Shown piece by piece: positions 1-7,720 of a stretch of 28,741 bases of DNA (position 1 is the first letter of the stretch; each line of letters opens with the position of its first letter). Both the position numbers and the translations under genes were made by a program. The notes beneath the pieces were generated by a model. It had not been told where the DNA came from. It saw only the letters and a program-made list of their open reading frames with translations, and searched no databases. This DNA comes from an uncultured Trueperaceae bacterium (GTDB lineage Bacteria; Deinococcota; Deinococci; Deinococcales; Trueperaceae): assembly GCA_937907415.1 (NCBI GenBank), contig CALCHY010000257.1:1-28741 (forward strand), written 5' to 3'.

Positions 1-713
1 TCCCACCACATCGTCGGCCCGAGCCGCGGGTAGAAGTGTGCGGTGCCGTCCGCTACCAAGCAGCTCTTGATGGCGGAGCCGCGGGCGATGGTCTCGACGG
101 CGCCATACTCCTGCCTAAGCTTCTCGATGAAGGCTTGCGTGGCTTCGTTGGAGTGCGAGCGGCTGACCATCACGCGCACCACGCCGTTCTCGGGTGGGCG
201 CGTGTGGATGGGGTGGGCGCCGCCTTCCGCGTCGAAGCGCCAGGCGCTGGCGGCGTGTCCCGCGTGGGCCGCCACACCCGTGTAAGTGATGCCAGCCACT
301 GGCGCGTGCACGACGCCCAAGACCGGCACTCCGTCCTCGACCAAGGCGATGTTCACGCTGAACTCGCCGTTGCGCTTGACGAACTCCTTGGTGCCGTCGA
401 GCGGATCGACGAGCCAGAAGCGCCGCCAGCCGCGGCGCTCCGCGAAGCTGGGCGCTTGCGATTCCTCCGCGATCACCGGCACACTCGGCGTGAGGCGGGC
501 GAGGCCTTCGATGATCACTCGTTGCGAGGCTACGTCGGCCGCCGTGACGGGGGAGGCGTCCGCCTTCTTTGTAACGGCGAAGTCGGTGGCGTAGATCTTG
601 AGGATAGCCGCGCCAGCCGCGTCGGCGAGGGCGACGATGCCCTCCCGCAACCGCTCGAGGTCAAGCGGCGCTAGGTCGAGTGGGCCCAGGTCCGTAGCGT
701 GGTCGGATGCCAT
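1..713 (-). CDS. cysQ: 3'(2'),5'-bisphosphate nucleotidase (CysQ), C-terminus outside window
   Basis: An open frame runs on the minus strand from an ATG at 713 through the left edge, giving 237 residues with no stop. It reads as the inositol-monophosphatase superfamily, CysQ branch. It has an EES metal-binding segment, then WLVDPLDGTKEF (the family DPLDGT motif), followed by RNGEFSVNIAL and later YPRLGPT, where CysQ normally continues into a W-D motif. The known CysQ reaction is removal of a phosphate from 3'-phosphoadenosine 5'-phosphate, recycling the by-product of sulfate assimilation; the protein is cytoplasmic. The start is supported by a TACTCT box 7 nt upstream, so the transcript may be leaderless. 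The gene is divergent from the MerR-type regulator at 817. Another inositol phosphatase-like substrate is possible, but the motif spacing favours CysQ. Confidence 0.85.
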   Translation of the reverse strand, partial: MASDHATDLGPLDLAPLDLERLREGIVALADAAGAAILKIYATDFAVTKKADASPVTAADVASQRVIIEGLARLTPSVPVIAEESQAPSFAERRGWRRFWLVDPLDGTKEFVKRNGEFSVNIALVEDGVPVLGVVHAPVAGITYTGVAAHAGHAASAWRFDAEGGAHPIHTRPPENGVVRVMVSRSHSNEATQAFIEKLRQEYGAVETIARGSAIKSCLVADGTAHFYPRLGPTMWW

Positions 714-720
714 TGCCCCA

Positions 721-726
721 AGAGTA
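721..726 (-). promoter_or_regulatory. Leaderless-type -10 box of cysQ
   Basis: TACTCT on the minus strand lies 7 nt before the ATG at 713. This fits the TANNNT-plus-start layout seen at many genes here. No clear -35 is visible. Confidence 0.45.
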
Positions 727-760
727 ACGTGCCGCGCAGTCAGCGGTGTTGGGTGAGGGC

Positions 761-791
761 TTGACCCTGACGTAACGTTAGGCTTTAGCCT
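761..791 (+). promoter_or_regulatory. MerR-type promoter with palindromic operator
   Basis: TTGACC at 761-766 can serve as -35, and TAGCCT at 786-791 as -10, with a 19-bp spacer that is longer than normal, as is typical of MerR-regulated promoters. Within the spacer lies CCTGACGTAACGTTAGG (766-782), a palindrome centred on 774 with seven of eight arm positions matching. MerR regulators bind such elements and untwist the long spacer. A good ribosome site (GGGAGGAG) ends at 810, 6 nt before the ATG. The layout suggests that the regulator controls its own gene. Confidence 0.75.
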
Positions 792-816
792 GCTGCTTGG
801 GAGGGAGGAGCACCTC

Positions 817-1599
817 ATGACTACTACAACAAGCGAGTCCTACACGATCGGCGAGGTAGCCAGGTTGGCGAACGTGAGCGTCCGGACGCTGCACCACTAC
901 GACGCCATCGGCCTGCTCTCGCCAAGCGCGCGCACCGACGCCGGTTACCGCCTTTACGGCGCAGCCGACCTTGAACGCCTGCACGACGTGCTGGCGTACC
1001 GCGAACTCGGCTTCGAGCTGGACGCCATCGCGGAGCTCCTCGCTCATCCCGAGCACGACGCCCGCGAGCACCTCAGGCGCCAGGAGGCCGTCATCAACGG
1101 CCGGATCGAACGCCTGCTCGCCGTGCGCCGCTCGCTACGTAAGCAGATGGAGGCAAAGACCATGGGAATCAACCTGAACCCTAAGGACCTGCTCGAGGTC
1201 TTCGGCAACGAGGACCCAACCAAGCACGCGCAGGAGGCCGAAGAGCGCTGGGGTAACACGAGTGCATACAGCGAGAGCCAACGGCGCACGCGGAGCTACG
1301 GAAAGGACGACTGGTTACGCATCGGCGCAGATTCCGCCGCCATCGAAGCCAAGTTCGCCGAACTCATGGCGGCCGGCGTGCCGGCAACGGACCCGTGCGC
1401 TCTGGACCAGGCCGAGGCGCATAGACAACTGATCTCGCGCTACTACTACGACTGCAGCTACGAGATCCACAAGGCCTTGGGTGAGATGTACGTGGCCGAC
1501 CCGCGCTTCACGGCCTACTACGAGAAGCGCGCGACAGGATTGGCGGCATACGTGTCCGCGGCGATCGTCGCGAACGCTGAGGCTCATGGCGCGGATTAG
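817..1599 (+). CDS. TipA-type MerR-family transcriptional regulator
   Basis: The 260-residue protein has an N-terminal MerR winged helix (residues about 9-77, with YTIGEVARLANVS and a TLHHYD motif followed by G-Y-R-L-Y). A linker helix follows, and then a TipAS-type ligand domain (about 116-260) with ERWGNT, DCSYEIH, LGEMYV and a C-terminal AAYV..AI.ANA motif. TipA regulators bind thiopeptide or other large cyclic ligands with the TipAS domain and activate transcription; the ligand here is unknown. The start is fixed by GGGAGGAG 6 nt upstream. An internal ATG at residue 116 has its own GGAGG and would give a separate 145-residue TipAS-like protein. No transporter or resistance gene is adjacent, so the target may be its own promoter or a distant gene. 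Confidence 0.88.
   Translation: MTTTTSESYTIGEVARLANVSVRTLHHYDAIGLLSPSARTDAGYRLYGAADLERLHDVLAYRELGFELDAIAELLAHPEHDAREHLRRQEAVINGRIERLLAVRRSLRKQMEAKTMGINLNPKDLLEVFGNEDPTKHAQEAEERWGNTSAYSESQRRTRSYGKDDWLRIGADSAAIEAKFAELMAAGVPATDPCALDQAEAHRQLISRYYYDCSYEIHKALGEMYVADPRFTAYYEKRATGLAAYVSAAIVANAEAHGAD
1149..1164 (+). promoter_or_regulatory. Internal ribosome site and start for a short TipAS-like product
   Basis: GGAGG at 1149-1153 lies 8 nt before an in-frame ATG at 1162. The product would begin MGINL and have 145 residues, essentially the same start and length as the separately translated TipAS of Streptomyces. Translation from it is inferred. Confidence 0.5.
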
Positions 1600-1612
1600 T
1601 TGGGAGAGCTGG

Positions 1613-2893
1613 TTACGGCGCTGAGCTAGCTAAGCCAAGGTGACCAAGTGCCACTACGTTCACGCCGTCGGGGCGCGTAAAGCTGAGATTGCCTGCGGTA
1701 ATGATGTTAAGTGACCGCAGTTGATCGACACGCTGTTGTGAGACCTTCTCGCGCAGCTTCTTGAGGTTGGCGGCCGCGGAGTCTATGTGCTCGGCGCCGC
1801 CTAGTTTTACCTCGAACGCCGACCAGCTGCCGTCACCTAGATCTAGGATGATGTCCACCTCTAGGCCCGATTCGTCGCGGTAGTGGTAGACCTTGCCGCC
1901 GATTGCGTCGGCGAAAACTCGCAAGTCCCTCACGCACAACGATTCGAACAGCGATCCAAGTGTGTTGAGGTCGGTCAGGAGGCTGGCCGGGCTGGCCCGA
2001 AGCGCCGCGGCGGCGAGCGACGGGTCAGTGAAGTGCCATTTCGGCTGCACCCTCACGCGTACTTTCGAGCGCAAGTGGACCGCCCATGCCGGCTGCTCCT
2101 CGATGACGAAGACCCGGCTCAATGCGTCCAGGTACCTGCGGACGCTCTGAGCGGACACCGTCTGAGGCGGCTCGCTGCCTTGGCCAATTTCCGCTTCTTT
2201 GCCAAGTGAAGTTGCCGACGCTTCGGAAGCAACGTTCCGCGCCAAGGCCCGGATCAGAGCCAGCATCCTAACGGGGTCCACCGTCAAGTCGCTTGCGGGT
2301 AGATCGACGCGCGCCACGTCCTCGAGATAGCTGGTGAGATAGTCGCTAGCGGATCTACCGCCGTCGCGCACGAGGGCGGGCCAGCCGCCACGGACGATGA
2401 GTTCAGCGTAGTCCTGAACGGTTGGCCCACCTAACCCAGCTACGGAGTTCCCCTTCAGGAGTTCGGTCAAGGCCACGGATCCCGTGCTGTTACCGCTCTC
2501 CGAGAGCGTCATGGGTCGGATAGTCACGCAGCGAAACCGACCCGCGCCGCTGTGAAGTGTAAGGTCGTCTGCAGGGGTAGCAGAGCCCGTGAGGATGAAC
2601 TGGCCCGGAGCGCCCCTTCGGTCAACTTCGTGGCGAACGGCGTTCCAGACGGTAGGCGCGAGCTGCCACTCATCGATCAGCCGGGGGACGGCCCCAGCTA
2701 GCACCGTCTCCGGCGAGATTGTAGCTAGAGTCACTAAGTCGGGTGAGGCGTCGAGGCGAACCGAGCTAGCTGCTGCCTGAAGCCCGCTCGTAGTCTTGCC
2801 AGCCGCGCGGGGACCTTGGAGTAGAACGGCGCCGAACGTTTCCAATGAGGCCTTTATTGTGTTGTCAACAATCCGCGGTAGATAGCCGGGCAC
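1613..2893 (-). CDS. AAA-family ATPase with C-terminal DUF4143 (nuclease-like) domain
   Basis: The 426-residue protein starts YLPRIVD, as usual for this family. It has a Walker A motif GPRAAGKTT at about residues 27-35 and a Walker B-like LIDEWQ near 93, followed by a sensor-like LTGSATP. The C-terminal half carries the DUF4143 pattern, with GLEVDIIL followed by AFEVKLG, which matches the D...ExK layout of the PD-(D/E)XK fold. Members are often mobile or scattered between strains and their role is poorly known; some are suspected toxin or defence-like genes. The GTG at 2893 is the only start possible before the Walker motif, because an in-frame TGA lies at 2906-2908. No Shine-Dalgarno is visible. 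The gene is convergent with the MerR gene (13-bp gap) and is preceded by 23-bp tandem repeats, which fits an acquired gene. Confidence 0.82.
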   Translation of the reverse strand: MPGYLPRIVDNTIKASLETFGAVLLQGPRAAGKTTSGLQAAASSVRLDASPDLVTLATISPETVLAGAVPRLIDEWQLAPTVWNAVRHEVDRRGAPGQFILTGSATPADDLTLHSGAGRFRCVTIRPMTLSESGNSTGSVALTELLKGNSVAGLGGPTVQDYAELIVRGGWPALVRDGGRSASDYLTSYLEDVARVDLPASDLTVDPVRMLALIRALARNVASEASATSLGKEAEIGQGSEPPQTVSAQSVRRYLDALSRVFVIEEQPAWAVHLRSKVRVRVQPKWHFTDPSLAAAALRASPASLLTDLNTLGSLFESLCVRDLRVFADAIGGKVYHYRDESGLEVDIILDLGDGSWSAFEVKLGGAEHIDSAAANLKKLREKVSQQRVDQLRSLNIITAGNLSFTRPDGVNVVALGHLGLASSAP

Positions 2894-2899
2894 GAAGCC

Positions 2900-2905
2900 A
2901 CGATA
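2900..2905 (-). promoter_or_regulatory. Possible leaderless -10 box of the ATPase gene
   Basis: TATCGT on the minus strand lies 6 nt before the GTG at 2893 and overlaps the first GATATC of the tandem repeats. It fits the TANNNT layout; no -35 is evident. Confidence 0.35.
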
Positions 2906-2970
2906 TCACTCTTGCGGACTTGTCGATATCACTTTTGCGGACTTCTGGATATCACTCTTGCGGACAATTG
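2902..2970. repeat. Three 23-bp tandem repeats
   Basis: GATATCACTCTTGCGGAC occurs at 2902, 2925 and 2948, a period of exactly 23 bp; the middle copy has one C-to-T change. The unit tails differ (TTGTC, TTCTG, AATTG). The array sits in the start region of the ATPase gene, with the first copy overlapping its probable -10 box. It could be a set of regulator-binding iterons, or a leftover end of an insertion sequence with multiple terminal repeats (IS21-like elements have such ends). No transposase gene is present here, so the choice is open. Confidence 0.85.
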
Positions 2971-3024
2971 GGTGCCAGCCACTGCCACTTTCCGAGGCCC
3001 TTCAATACCGCTTCTCGAGGCCCG

Positions 3025-3903
3025 CTACCGCCCCAACAGCCCCAACAGGTACTTCCCATACGCGTTCCCCTTCATCGGCGCCGCCAAACGCTCCAGCTGC
3101 GCGGCGTCAACCCACCCGCTCTGGAACGCGATCTCTTCCGGGCAGGCGATCTTGAGCCCCTGCCGCGCCTCGAGCGTCTCCACGAAGTTGGAGGCCTGCA
3201 GGTAACTCTCGTGAGTACCGGTGTCCAGCCACGCCATGCCGCGCCCCATGAGCTCCACGTGCAGCCTGCCCTGTTCCAGGTAACGCCGGTTGAGGTCGGT
3301 GATCTCCAGCTCGCCGCGAGAGGACGGACGCAACTCGCGCGCCTCGGCCGCCACCCCAGCAGGGTAGAAGTAGAGGCCCGTGACCGCGTACTGGCTGCGC
3401 GGCCGGGCGGGCTTCTCCTCGATGTCGGTCACGCGCCCACCCTCGTCGAAAGCCACCACCCCGTAGCGCTCTGGGTCACTCACCTGATAGCCGAAGACGG
3501 TCGCCTCGCCTAAGCGCGCATCCGCCGCCTGCAGCAGGCCGCTGAGGCCGTAGCCGTGGAACAGGTTGTCGCCGAGGACCAGCGCGGAAGGCCGGTCGCC
3601 GAGGAACTCCTCGCCCAGAAGGAACGCCTGCGCTATGCCCTCCGGGCGCTCCTGCACCACGTACTCGAAGCGCATGCCCCAACCCTCACCGCTGCCCAAG
3701 AGCTGGCGGAAGGCGGGCAGGTCGCGCGGCGTCGAGATGATCAGCACCTCGCGCACGCCCGCCAGCATGAGCGTGGAGAGCGGGTAGTAGACCATCGGCT
3801 TGTCGTAAACGGGCAGGAGCTGCTTGCTCACCGCCAACGTAGCTGGGTAGAGCCGCGTGCCTGCCCCACCTGCTAGAACTATGCCCCGCCGGTCGGCACT
3901 CAC
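3025..3903 (-). CDS. rmlA: Glucose-1-phosphate thymidylyltransferase (RmlA)
   Basis: The enzyme makes dTDP-glucose from dTTP and glucose 1-phosphate, the first step of dTDP-L-rhamnose synthesis in the cytoplasm. The 292-residue protein has the nucleotidyltransferase signature LAGGAGTRLYP near residues 10-20, then SKQLLPVYDKPMVYYPLS, QERPEGIAQAF, VLGDNLFHG and EEKPARPRS, all in RmlA order. The length matches the family. The GTG start at 3903 overlaps the rmlB stop (GTGA at 3900-3903); the open frame continues upstream, but only inside rmlB. It is the last gene of the operon. No hairpin with a U-run follows. Confidence 0.95.
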   Translation of the reverse strand: MSADRRGIVLAGGAGTRLYPATLAVSKQLLPVYDKPMVYYPLSTLMLAGVREVLIISTPRDLPAFRQLLGSGEGWGMRFEYVVQERPEGIAQAFLLGEEFLGDRPSALVLGDNLFHGYGLSGLLQAADARLGEATVFGYQVSDPERYGVVAFDEGGRVTDIEEKPARPRSQYAVTGLYFYPAGVAAEARELRPSSRGELEITDLNRRYLEQGRLHVELMGRGMAWLDTGTHESYLQASNFVETLEARQGLKIACPEEIAFQSGWVDAAQLERLAAPMKGNAYGKYLLGLLGR

Positions 3904-4967
3904 GACTGCGCTCCCGCGGCGCCGCCTAGGCCCAGCCGGCCGAGGTCGTAACGCTCCGTCACTGACCTCACCCACTCCTGGTTGTCCACGTACCAGCGCA
4001 CCGTGGCCATGAGACCGTCCGCGAACGCCACTTCCCTGTGCCAACCAAGCTCTTTCTCGGCGCGGCGCGAGTCGACGGCGTAACGGCGGTCGTGCCCAGG
4101 GCGGTCGGCCACGCTCGTGATGAGGTCGCGGTAATCGCGCGCGCCCGGCGCGACTTCGTTGAGGCACGCGAGCAACTGGTCGAGCAGCACGCGGTTGGGC
4201 AGTTCGTGAGCGCCGCCCATGAGGTAGGTCGCGCCGGGCGCGCCGCGCTGGGCGGCCGCGAGCAGGCCGCGGGCGTGGTCGTCAACGTGCAGCCAATCGC
4301 GGACCTGCATGCCGTCGCCGTACATGGGCACGCTCTCGCCGGCCAGGGCCCGCGACAGGGCGAGCGGCACGAGCTTCTCCGGGAACTGGAACGGCCCGTA
4401 GTTGTTGGAGGCGTGCGTGGTTATCACCGGCAGGCCGTAAGTATGGAAGTAGGCGGCCGCGAAGTGATCGGCCCCCGCCTTGCTGGCGCTGTACGGCGAG
4501 CGCGGGTCGTAGCGGCTGTTCTCGTCGAACATGCCAGTTGGCCCGAGGGCGCCGTAGACCTCGTCCGTGCTCACGTTCACCATGCGGAACGTCCGCCGCG
4601 CCGCGGCTGGCAGGTCCCACCAGTAATGCCGCACCGCCTCGAGCAGGTTGAAGGTGCCAACGGTGTTCGCCTGCACGAACTGCCGCGGTCCGTCGATCGA
4701 ACGGTCGACGTGCGTCTCCGCGGCCAAGTGGATTACGGCAGCTGGCTGCTCCTCGCGCAGGAGTTCGAGCATGGCGGCCTGGTCGTTGACGTCGAGCTGC
4801 ACGAAGCGGTGACCGCTCCCCGCGCCAGCTGGGCGCAGGCGCTCTAGATCGGCGGCGTAGGTGAGTGCGTCGACGCTCACCACGCGCGCAGCGCCACCGC
4901 TTGCCAGCAGGCGCACGAGGGCCGAACCGATGAACCCGGCCGCGCCGGTGACCAGGTACGTGCTCAC
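3900..4967 (-). CDS. rmlB: dTDP-glucose 4,6-dehydratase (RmlB)
   Basis: The enzyme converts dTDP-glucose to dTDP-4-keto-6-deoxyglucose using bound NAD, the second step of the rhamnose pathway. The 355-residue protein opens with the Rossmann motif VTGAAGFIGS (residues 6-15). It has HLAAETHVDRSI, the catalytic segment STDEVYG with its Thr-Asp-Glu, and YSASK (Tyr159 and Lys163), followed by SNNYGPFQFPEKL. These are hallmarks of the dehydratase rather than of an epimerase. The GTG start at 4967 overlaps the rmlC stop by 4 nt (GTGA 4964-4967) and sits directly before the Rossmann strand. Translation is likely coupled to rmlC. Confidence 0.95.
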   Translation of the reverse strand: MSTYLVTGAAGFIGSALVRLLASGGAARVVSVDALTYAADLERLRPAGAGSGHRFVQLDVNDQAAMLELLREEQPAAVIHLAAETHVDRSIDGPRQFVQANTVGTFNLLEAVRHYWWDLPAAARRTFRMVNVSTDEVYGALGPTGMFDENSRYDPRSPYSASKAGADHFAAAYFHTYGLPVITTHASNNYGPFQFPEKLVPLALSRALAGESVPMYGDGMQVRDWLHVDDHARGLLAAAQRGAPGATYLMGGAHELPNRVLLDQLLACLNEVAPGARDYRDLITSVADRPGHDRRYAVDSRRAEKELGWHREVAFADGLMATVRWYVDNQEWVRSVTERYDLGRLGLGGAAGAQS

Positions 4968-5524
4968 GCCCAGGTACCCGGGAAGCGCGTGAGGTCCGCG
5001 AGGAGCGGCAGCGCGGCGTCGCGCTCGGAGACCATGGGCGAGGCGCCCTCCAGGCGCCAGTCGACGCCGATGCTGGGGTCGTCCCACCTCACGCCGGCGT
5101 CCGCCGCGGGCGCGTAGGGGTAGTCGGTCTTGTAGATCACGTCAGCTACCTCCGAGAGCACGGCGAAACCGTGCGCGAAACCCGCGGGAACCCACAACTG
5201 TTGTAACGCTACGTCGTCTAGCACGGCACTAACCCACCGTCCGAAAGTCGGGGATCCAACGCGCAGGTCAACGGCGACGTCAAGTATGCGGCCGCGGGCA
5301 ACGCCAACGAGCTTGCCCTGCGCGTGCGGTTCCGCCTGGAAGTGCAGTCCGCGCACCACGCCTCGCGCAGAACGCGAGTGGTTGTCCTGCACGAACTTCA
5401 GGCGTAACCCGAGGGCGTCGAACGCGGCGGCGTTCCAGCGTTCGATGAAGAAGCCGCGGCTGTCCGGTCGCACGACCGGCGTCAGGAGCTTCACGTCAGG
5501 AAGGTCGAGGGGCGAGACGTTCAT
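4964..5524 (-). CDS. rmlC: dTDP-4-dehydrorhamnose 3,5-epimerase (RmlC)
   Basis: This cupin enzyme epimerises C3 and C5 of dTDP-4-keto-6-deoxyglucose. The 186-residue protein shows DSRGFFIERWN, DNHSRS, GVVRGLHFQ (catalytic His61), GRWVSAVL and WVPAGFAHGFAVLSE, with a Tyr-rich segment YKTDYPYAPAADAGVRWDDP, as in the family. The ATG at 5524 overlaps the rmlD stop (ATGA 5521-5524). The frame extends eight residues upstream as a glycine run, but that is the rmlD C-terminus read in another frame. Gene order D-C-B-A within a run of overlaps supports its role. Confidence 0.95.
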   Translation of the reverse strand: MNVSPLDLPDVKLLTPVVRPDSRGFFIERWNAAAFDALGLRLKFVQDNHSRSARGVVRGLHFQAEPHAQGKLVGVARGRILDVAVDLRVGSPTFGRWVSAVLDDVALQQLWVPAGFAHGFAVLSEVADVIYKTDYPYAPAADAGVRWDDPSIGVDWRLEGASPMVSERDAALPLLADLTRFPGTWA

Positions 5525-6279
5525 GCCCCCGCCGCCCCCGCCGCCCACGTCGCGCGCAGCCGCGTGAAGCGGTCGACGTCCAGGGAGACGTCGTCCGGCA
5601 GCGCCACCCCGGCCTCCGCCTTGCTGGCCGGGCGCACGCCAGGCGCGCGCCTCAGCGCCAAGTCGTACACGCTCTTCCGTTCTGTTGCCACGTTGATAGT
5701 GTCGTACGTCACGGCGTCGAGGTGCGTGACGAGCTCGGCTAGCAGCGGCGCGATCACGTCGACGTAGTCCTGCGAGGTGAACAGGTCGGTGTAAGCAGTG
5801 GGGTATGGCCAGGCCCGCGGTCTGAAGCTCGTGCGCACCACCAGCGCGCCAGGCGCCGCGCGGGCCGCTTCTTCGGCGACTAGCTTCGTTAGGGCGTAGT
5901 AGTTGCGCACCGGACCTGGCGTGTCGTCCTCACGGTAGTTGCCGCGGTCCCCGAAGAAGACGTAATCGGTGGAGACGTGCACCAGGCGCGCACCAATCGC
6001 GCGTGCTGCCGCGGCAACGTGCCTCGTGCCTGCCACGTTCACGCGCCAACACCGTTGGCGGTCCTGCTCGGCGCCGCGCACGTCCGTGTACCCCGCCGCG
6101 TGGATCACCGCGCTTGGCCGCAACGCGGCCACTACTGCCAGGGTGGCGTCCTCGTCCGTAACGTCGAGTTCACGCGAGCTGGGCGCCTGCGCGTGCGGCA
6201 GCAACCGCACGAGCTCACGGCCGAGGCGGCCGCTGCCGCCAGTGATCAGGAGCCCGCCCGCGCTAGTCTGCTCTGCCAT
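5521..6279 (-). CDS. rmlD: dTDP-4-dehydrorhamnose reductase-like SDR protein (RmlD)
   Basis: The family reduces the 4-keto group with NADPH to finish dTDP-L-rhamnose. The protein (252 residues from the ATG at 6279, or three more from a GTG at 6288) has LLITGGSGRLGREL, the RmlD form of the Rossmann loop, then HAAGYTDV, STDYVFFGDRGNYREDD and YALTK with the catalytic Tyr and Lys. It is shorter than many RmlD proteins (about 290 residues), and its middle part (RTSFRPRAWPYP) departs from the usual form. Given its place between wzz-like and rmlC, with rmlA and rmlB present, RmlD is the natural reading. The choice between the two starts is uncertain; AAGGG precedes both, at different distances. Confidence 0.8.
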   Translation of the reverse strand: MAEQTSAGGLLITGGSGRLGRELVRLLPHAQAPSSRELDVTDEDATLAVVAALRPSAVIHAAGYTDVRGAEQDRQRCWRVNVAGTRHVAAAARAIGARLVHVSTDYVFFGDRGNYREDDTPGPVRNYYALTKLVAEEAARAAPGALVVRTSFRPRAWPYPTAYTDLFTSQDYVDVIAPLLAELVTHLDAVTYDTINVATERKSVYDLALRRAPGVRPASKAEAGVALPDDVSLDVDRFTRLRATWAAGAAGA

Positions 6280-6293
6280 GCCAGCCACGGCCC

Positions 6294-7661
6294 TTATCTG
6301 TGCGCGCTAGGTGAGGTGCTCAACAGGTCTTCGTCGTGGTGGGTCAGTGTGCCGCTGGTCTGGTCGATCTCGGTTGCCCTGCGCGTTGGACCCTTCGGCG
6401 GTGTCGGGTCGGCAACAGCCGCGCGCAAGAAGACGATCAGGGTGGCGAGGAGACCAGCCACGAGTGCGGCCGCCACGGTGACGGTCAGCTTGTTCTGCGG
6501 CTTCGGCCTAAGCGGCGGCGAGGCGCTGATGATCACGCGCGCGGCGTCGTTTACGAGGCTTTGCTGCAACCCTAGGAGCGGCATGACGGCAGCGACGCGG
6601 TCGTAGGCCGTGCGCGCCGCGCTCAGTGCCGCCTCGGGCTCGGCAGCGCGCTGTTCCAACTCGGCGAGCCTGTCGCGCAAGCTGGCGCCCTCCGCCTCGG
6701 CCTGGTCGGTGGCGGCCTGAAGCTGGCTGCGCTCAGCCACGTCGCCAGCCAAGGTGGCCGTCAAGGTCTCGAGCCGCGAACGGCTCACCAACGTGACGAG
6801 GTCTTGCCCGCTCATCGTCACGCCAGGCGGAAGCTGGGAAATGGCGGCGAGCAACGGGCCGGCGGCGGCCTCAGGCACGGCGTTCGCCTCCACCAAGGCC
6901 TCAACCTGGTCCTCGAGCGACGTAGAGCGCGTACCGCCGCGAGCAGCCACGCTTGCGGTCAGTAGCGCCTGTTGGGCGCTGTTCGAGGCGATCAGGCCGT
7001 CGAGTTCCGCTAGCCGCGAGCGCGTCGCGGCCTGCTGCAACGCAAGCTGGTCGATCTGGCTCCTGAGGGCAACGCGGGCGTCGTCCTTGGCGAACGCCGT
7101 CCAGGCCGCCTGCGCCGCATCGAGGGTAGCCTTGCGCGCCTCAAGGTCCTTGGCGCTCGCCGCCACGGCCGCGTTGACAGTGTTCTGCATGGTGGCGGTG
7201 GCGGCCTCCGCGCTGGCGCGCGCCCAGTCGTTAGCGCGCCGCGCGGCCTCGTCTGCCGTGCCGGCCGTGACGCTGTGCTCGAGCGTCAACTGCCCGCGCG
7301 TCTGGTTGGCGGTGTCGATGGCCTTGAGGGAGAGCGTCTCGCTCAGGCGCGTGAGCTCTTCCGGATCGTCGGCCTGGACGTCGAACGCGGCGCGCAAGAC
7401 GGAGCCACTGTTCGCCAGTGCGGTGTAAGCCTGCGTTCCGAGCCCAACTTGTGGGATGAGGTTCGCTAGATCGCCTCCGCTAGTGGGCTGCGGCGCAGAG
7501 ACCAGCACGGTAGCTGCGGCCTGGTAAGTGTGAGGGCGCGAGGTCAGGTAGAGGTAGGCCACGCCGCCGACGAGCACGGCGGCAAGCACGATGCCGACTA
7601 GGCCACTGCGCAGGATCAGGTAGAGCTCGCGTAGCGAGATCTCGTCACGAGGTTCGTTCAT
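6294..7661 (-). CDS. Wzz-like polysaccharide chain-length/co-polymerase protein
   Basis: The 455-residue inner-membrane protein has a first membrane segment at about 20-40, a long extracytoplasmic region rich in Ala, Glu and Gln with coiled-coil character, and a second membrane segment at about 392-416. This second segment is preceded by a proline-rich stretch (SPPLRPKPQNK), the usual Wzz arrangement. A short cytoplasmic tail follows, with no tyrosine-kinase domain. Such proteins set the length of O-antigen, capsule or exopolysaccharide chains. The ATG at 7661 has GGAG 6 nt upstream. The gene lies directly before rmlD, so it likely acts on a rhamnose-containing glycan. Which polymer it serves cannot be told from this window. 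Confidence 0.85.
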   Translation of the reverse strand: MNEPRDEISLRELYLILRSGLVGIVLAAVLVGGVAYLYLTSRPHTYQAAATVLVSAPQPTSGGDLANLIPQVGLGTQAYTALANSGSVLRAAFDVQADDPEELTRLSETLSLKAIDTANQTRGQLTLEHSVTAGTADEAARRANDWARASAEAATATMQNTVNAAVAASAKDLEARKATLDAAQAAWTAFAKDDARVALRSQIDQLALQQAATRSRLAELDGLIASNSAQQALLTASVAARGGTRSTSLEDQVEALVEANAVPEAAAGPLLAAISQLPPGVTMSGQDLVTLVSRSRLETLTATLAGDVAERSQLQAATDQAEAEGASLRDRLAELEQRAAEPEAALSAARTAYDRVAAVMPLLGLQQSLVNDAARVIISASPPLRPKPQNKLTVTVAAALVAGLLATLIVFLRAAVADPTPPKGPTRRATEIDQTSGTLTHHDEDLLSTSPSAHR

Positions 7662-7703
7662 TGCGTTCTCCAAGGCCTGCACAGGATACGCCACGGCGCC
7701 GGT

Positions 7704-7720
7704 AGGGCCCACGCGGCCCT
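7704..7720 (-). other. Short hairpin between DUF4388 gene and wzz-like gene
   Basis: AGGGCC (7704-7709) and GGCCCT (7715-7720) form a 6-bp stem with a 5-nt loop, starting at the DUF4388 stop codon. No U-run follows on the minus strand. It could dampen or separate expression inside the operon. Confidence 0.35.

Noticed and set aside
36..674. Plus-strand coding frames over cysQ
   Set aside because: They are antisense to a minus-strand frame with clear CysQ motifs, and their own translations lack any recognisable pattern.
2902..2970. CRISPR array
   Set aside because: The three copies have a 23-bp period with an 18-bp core, leaving 5-bp gaps; this is too short for spacers, and no cas gene is present.
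1613..2970. Complete insertion sequence
   Set aside because: No transposase gene and no matching inverted repeat at the other end near 1600 could be found.
3904..4167. N-terminal extension of RmlA
   Set aside because: The frame is open, but it lies wholly in rmlB and the GTG at 3903 directly precedes the conserved first strand. The same holds for longer forms of RmlB and RmlC.
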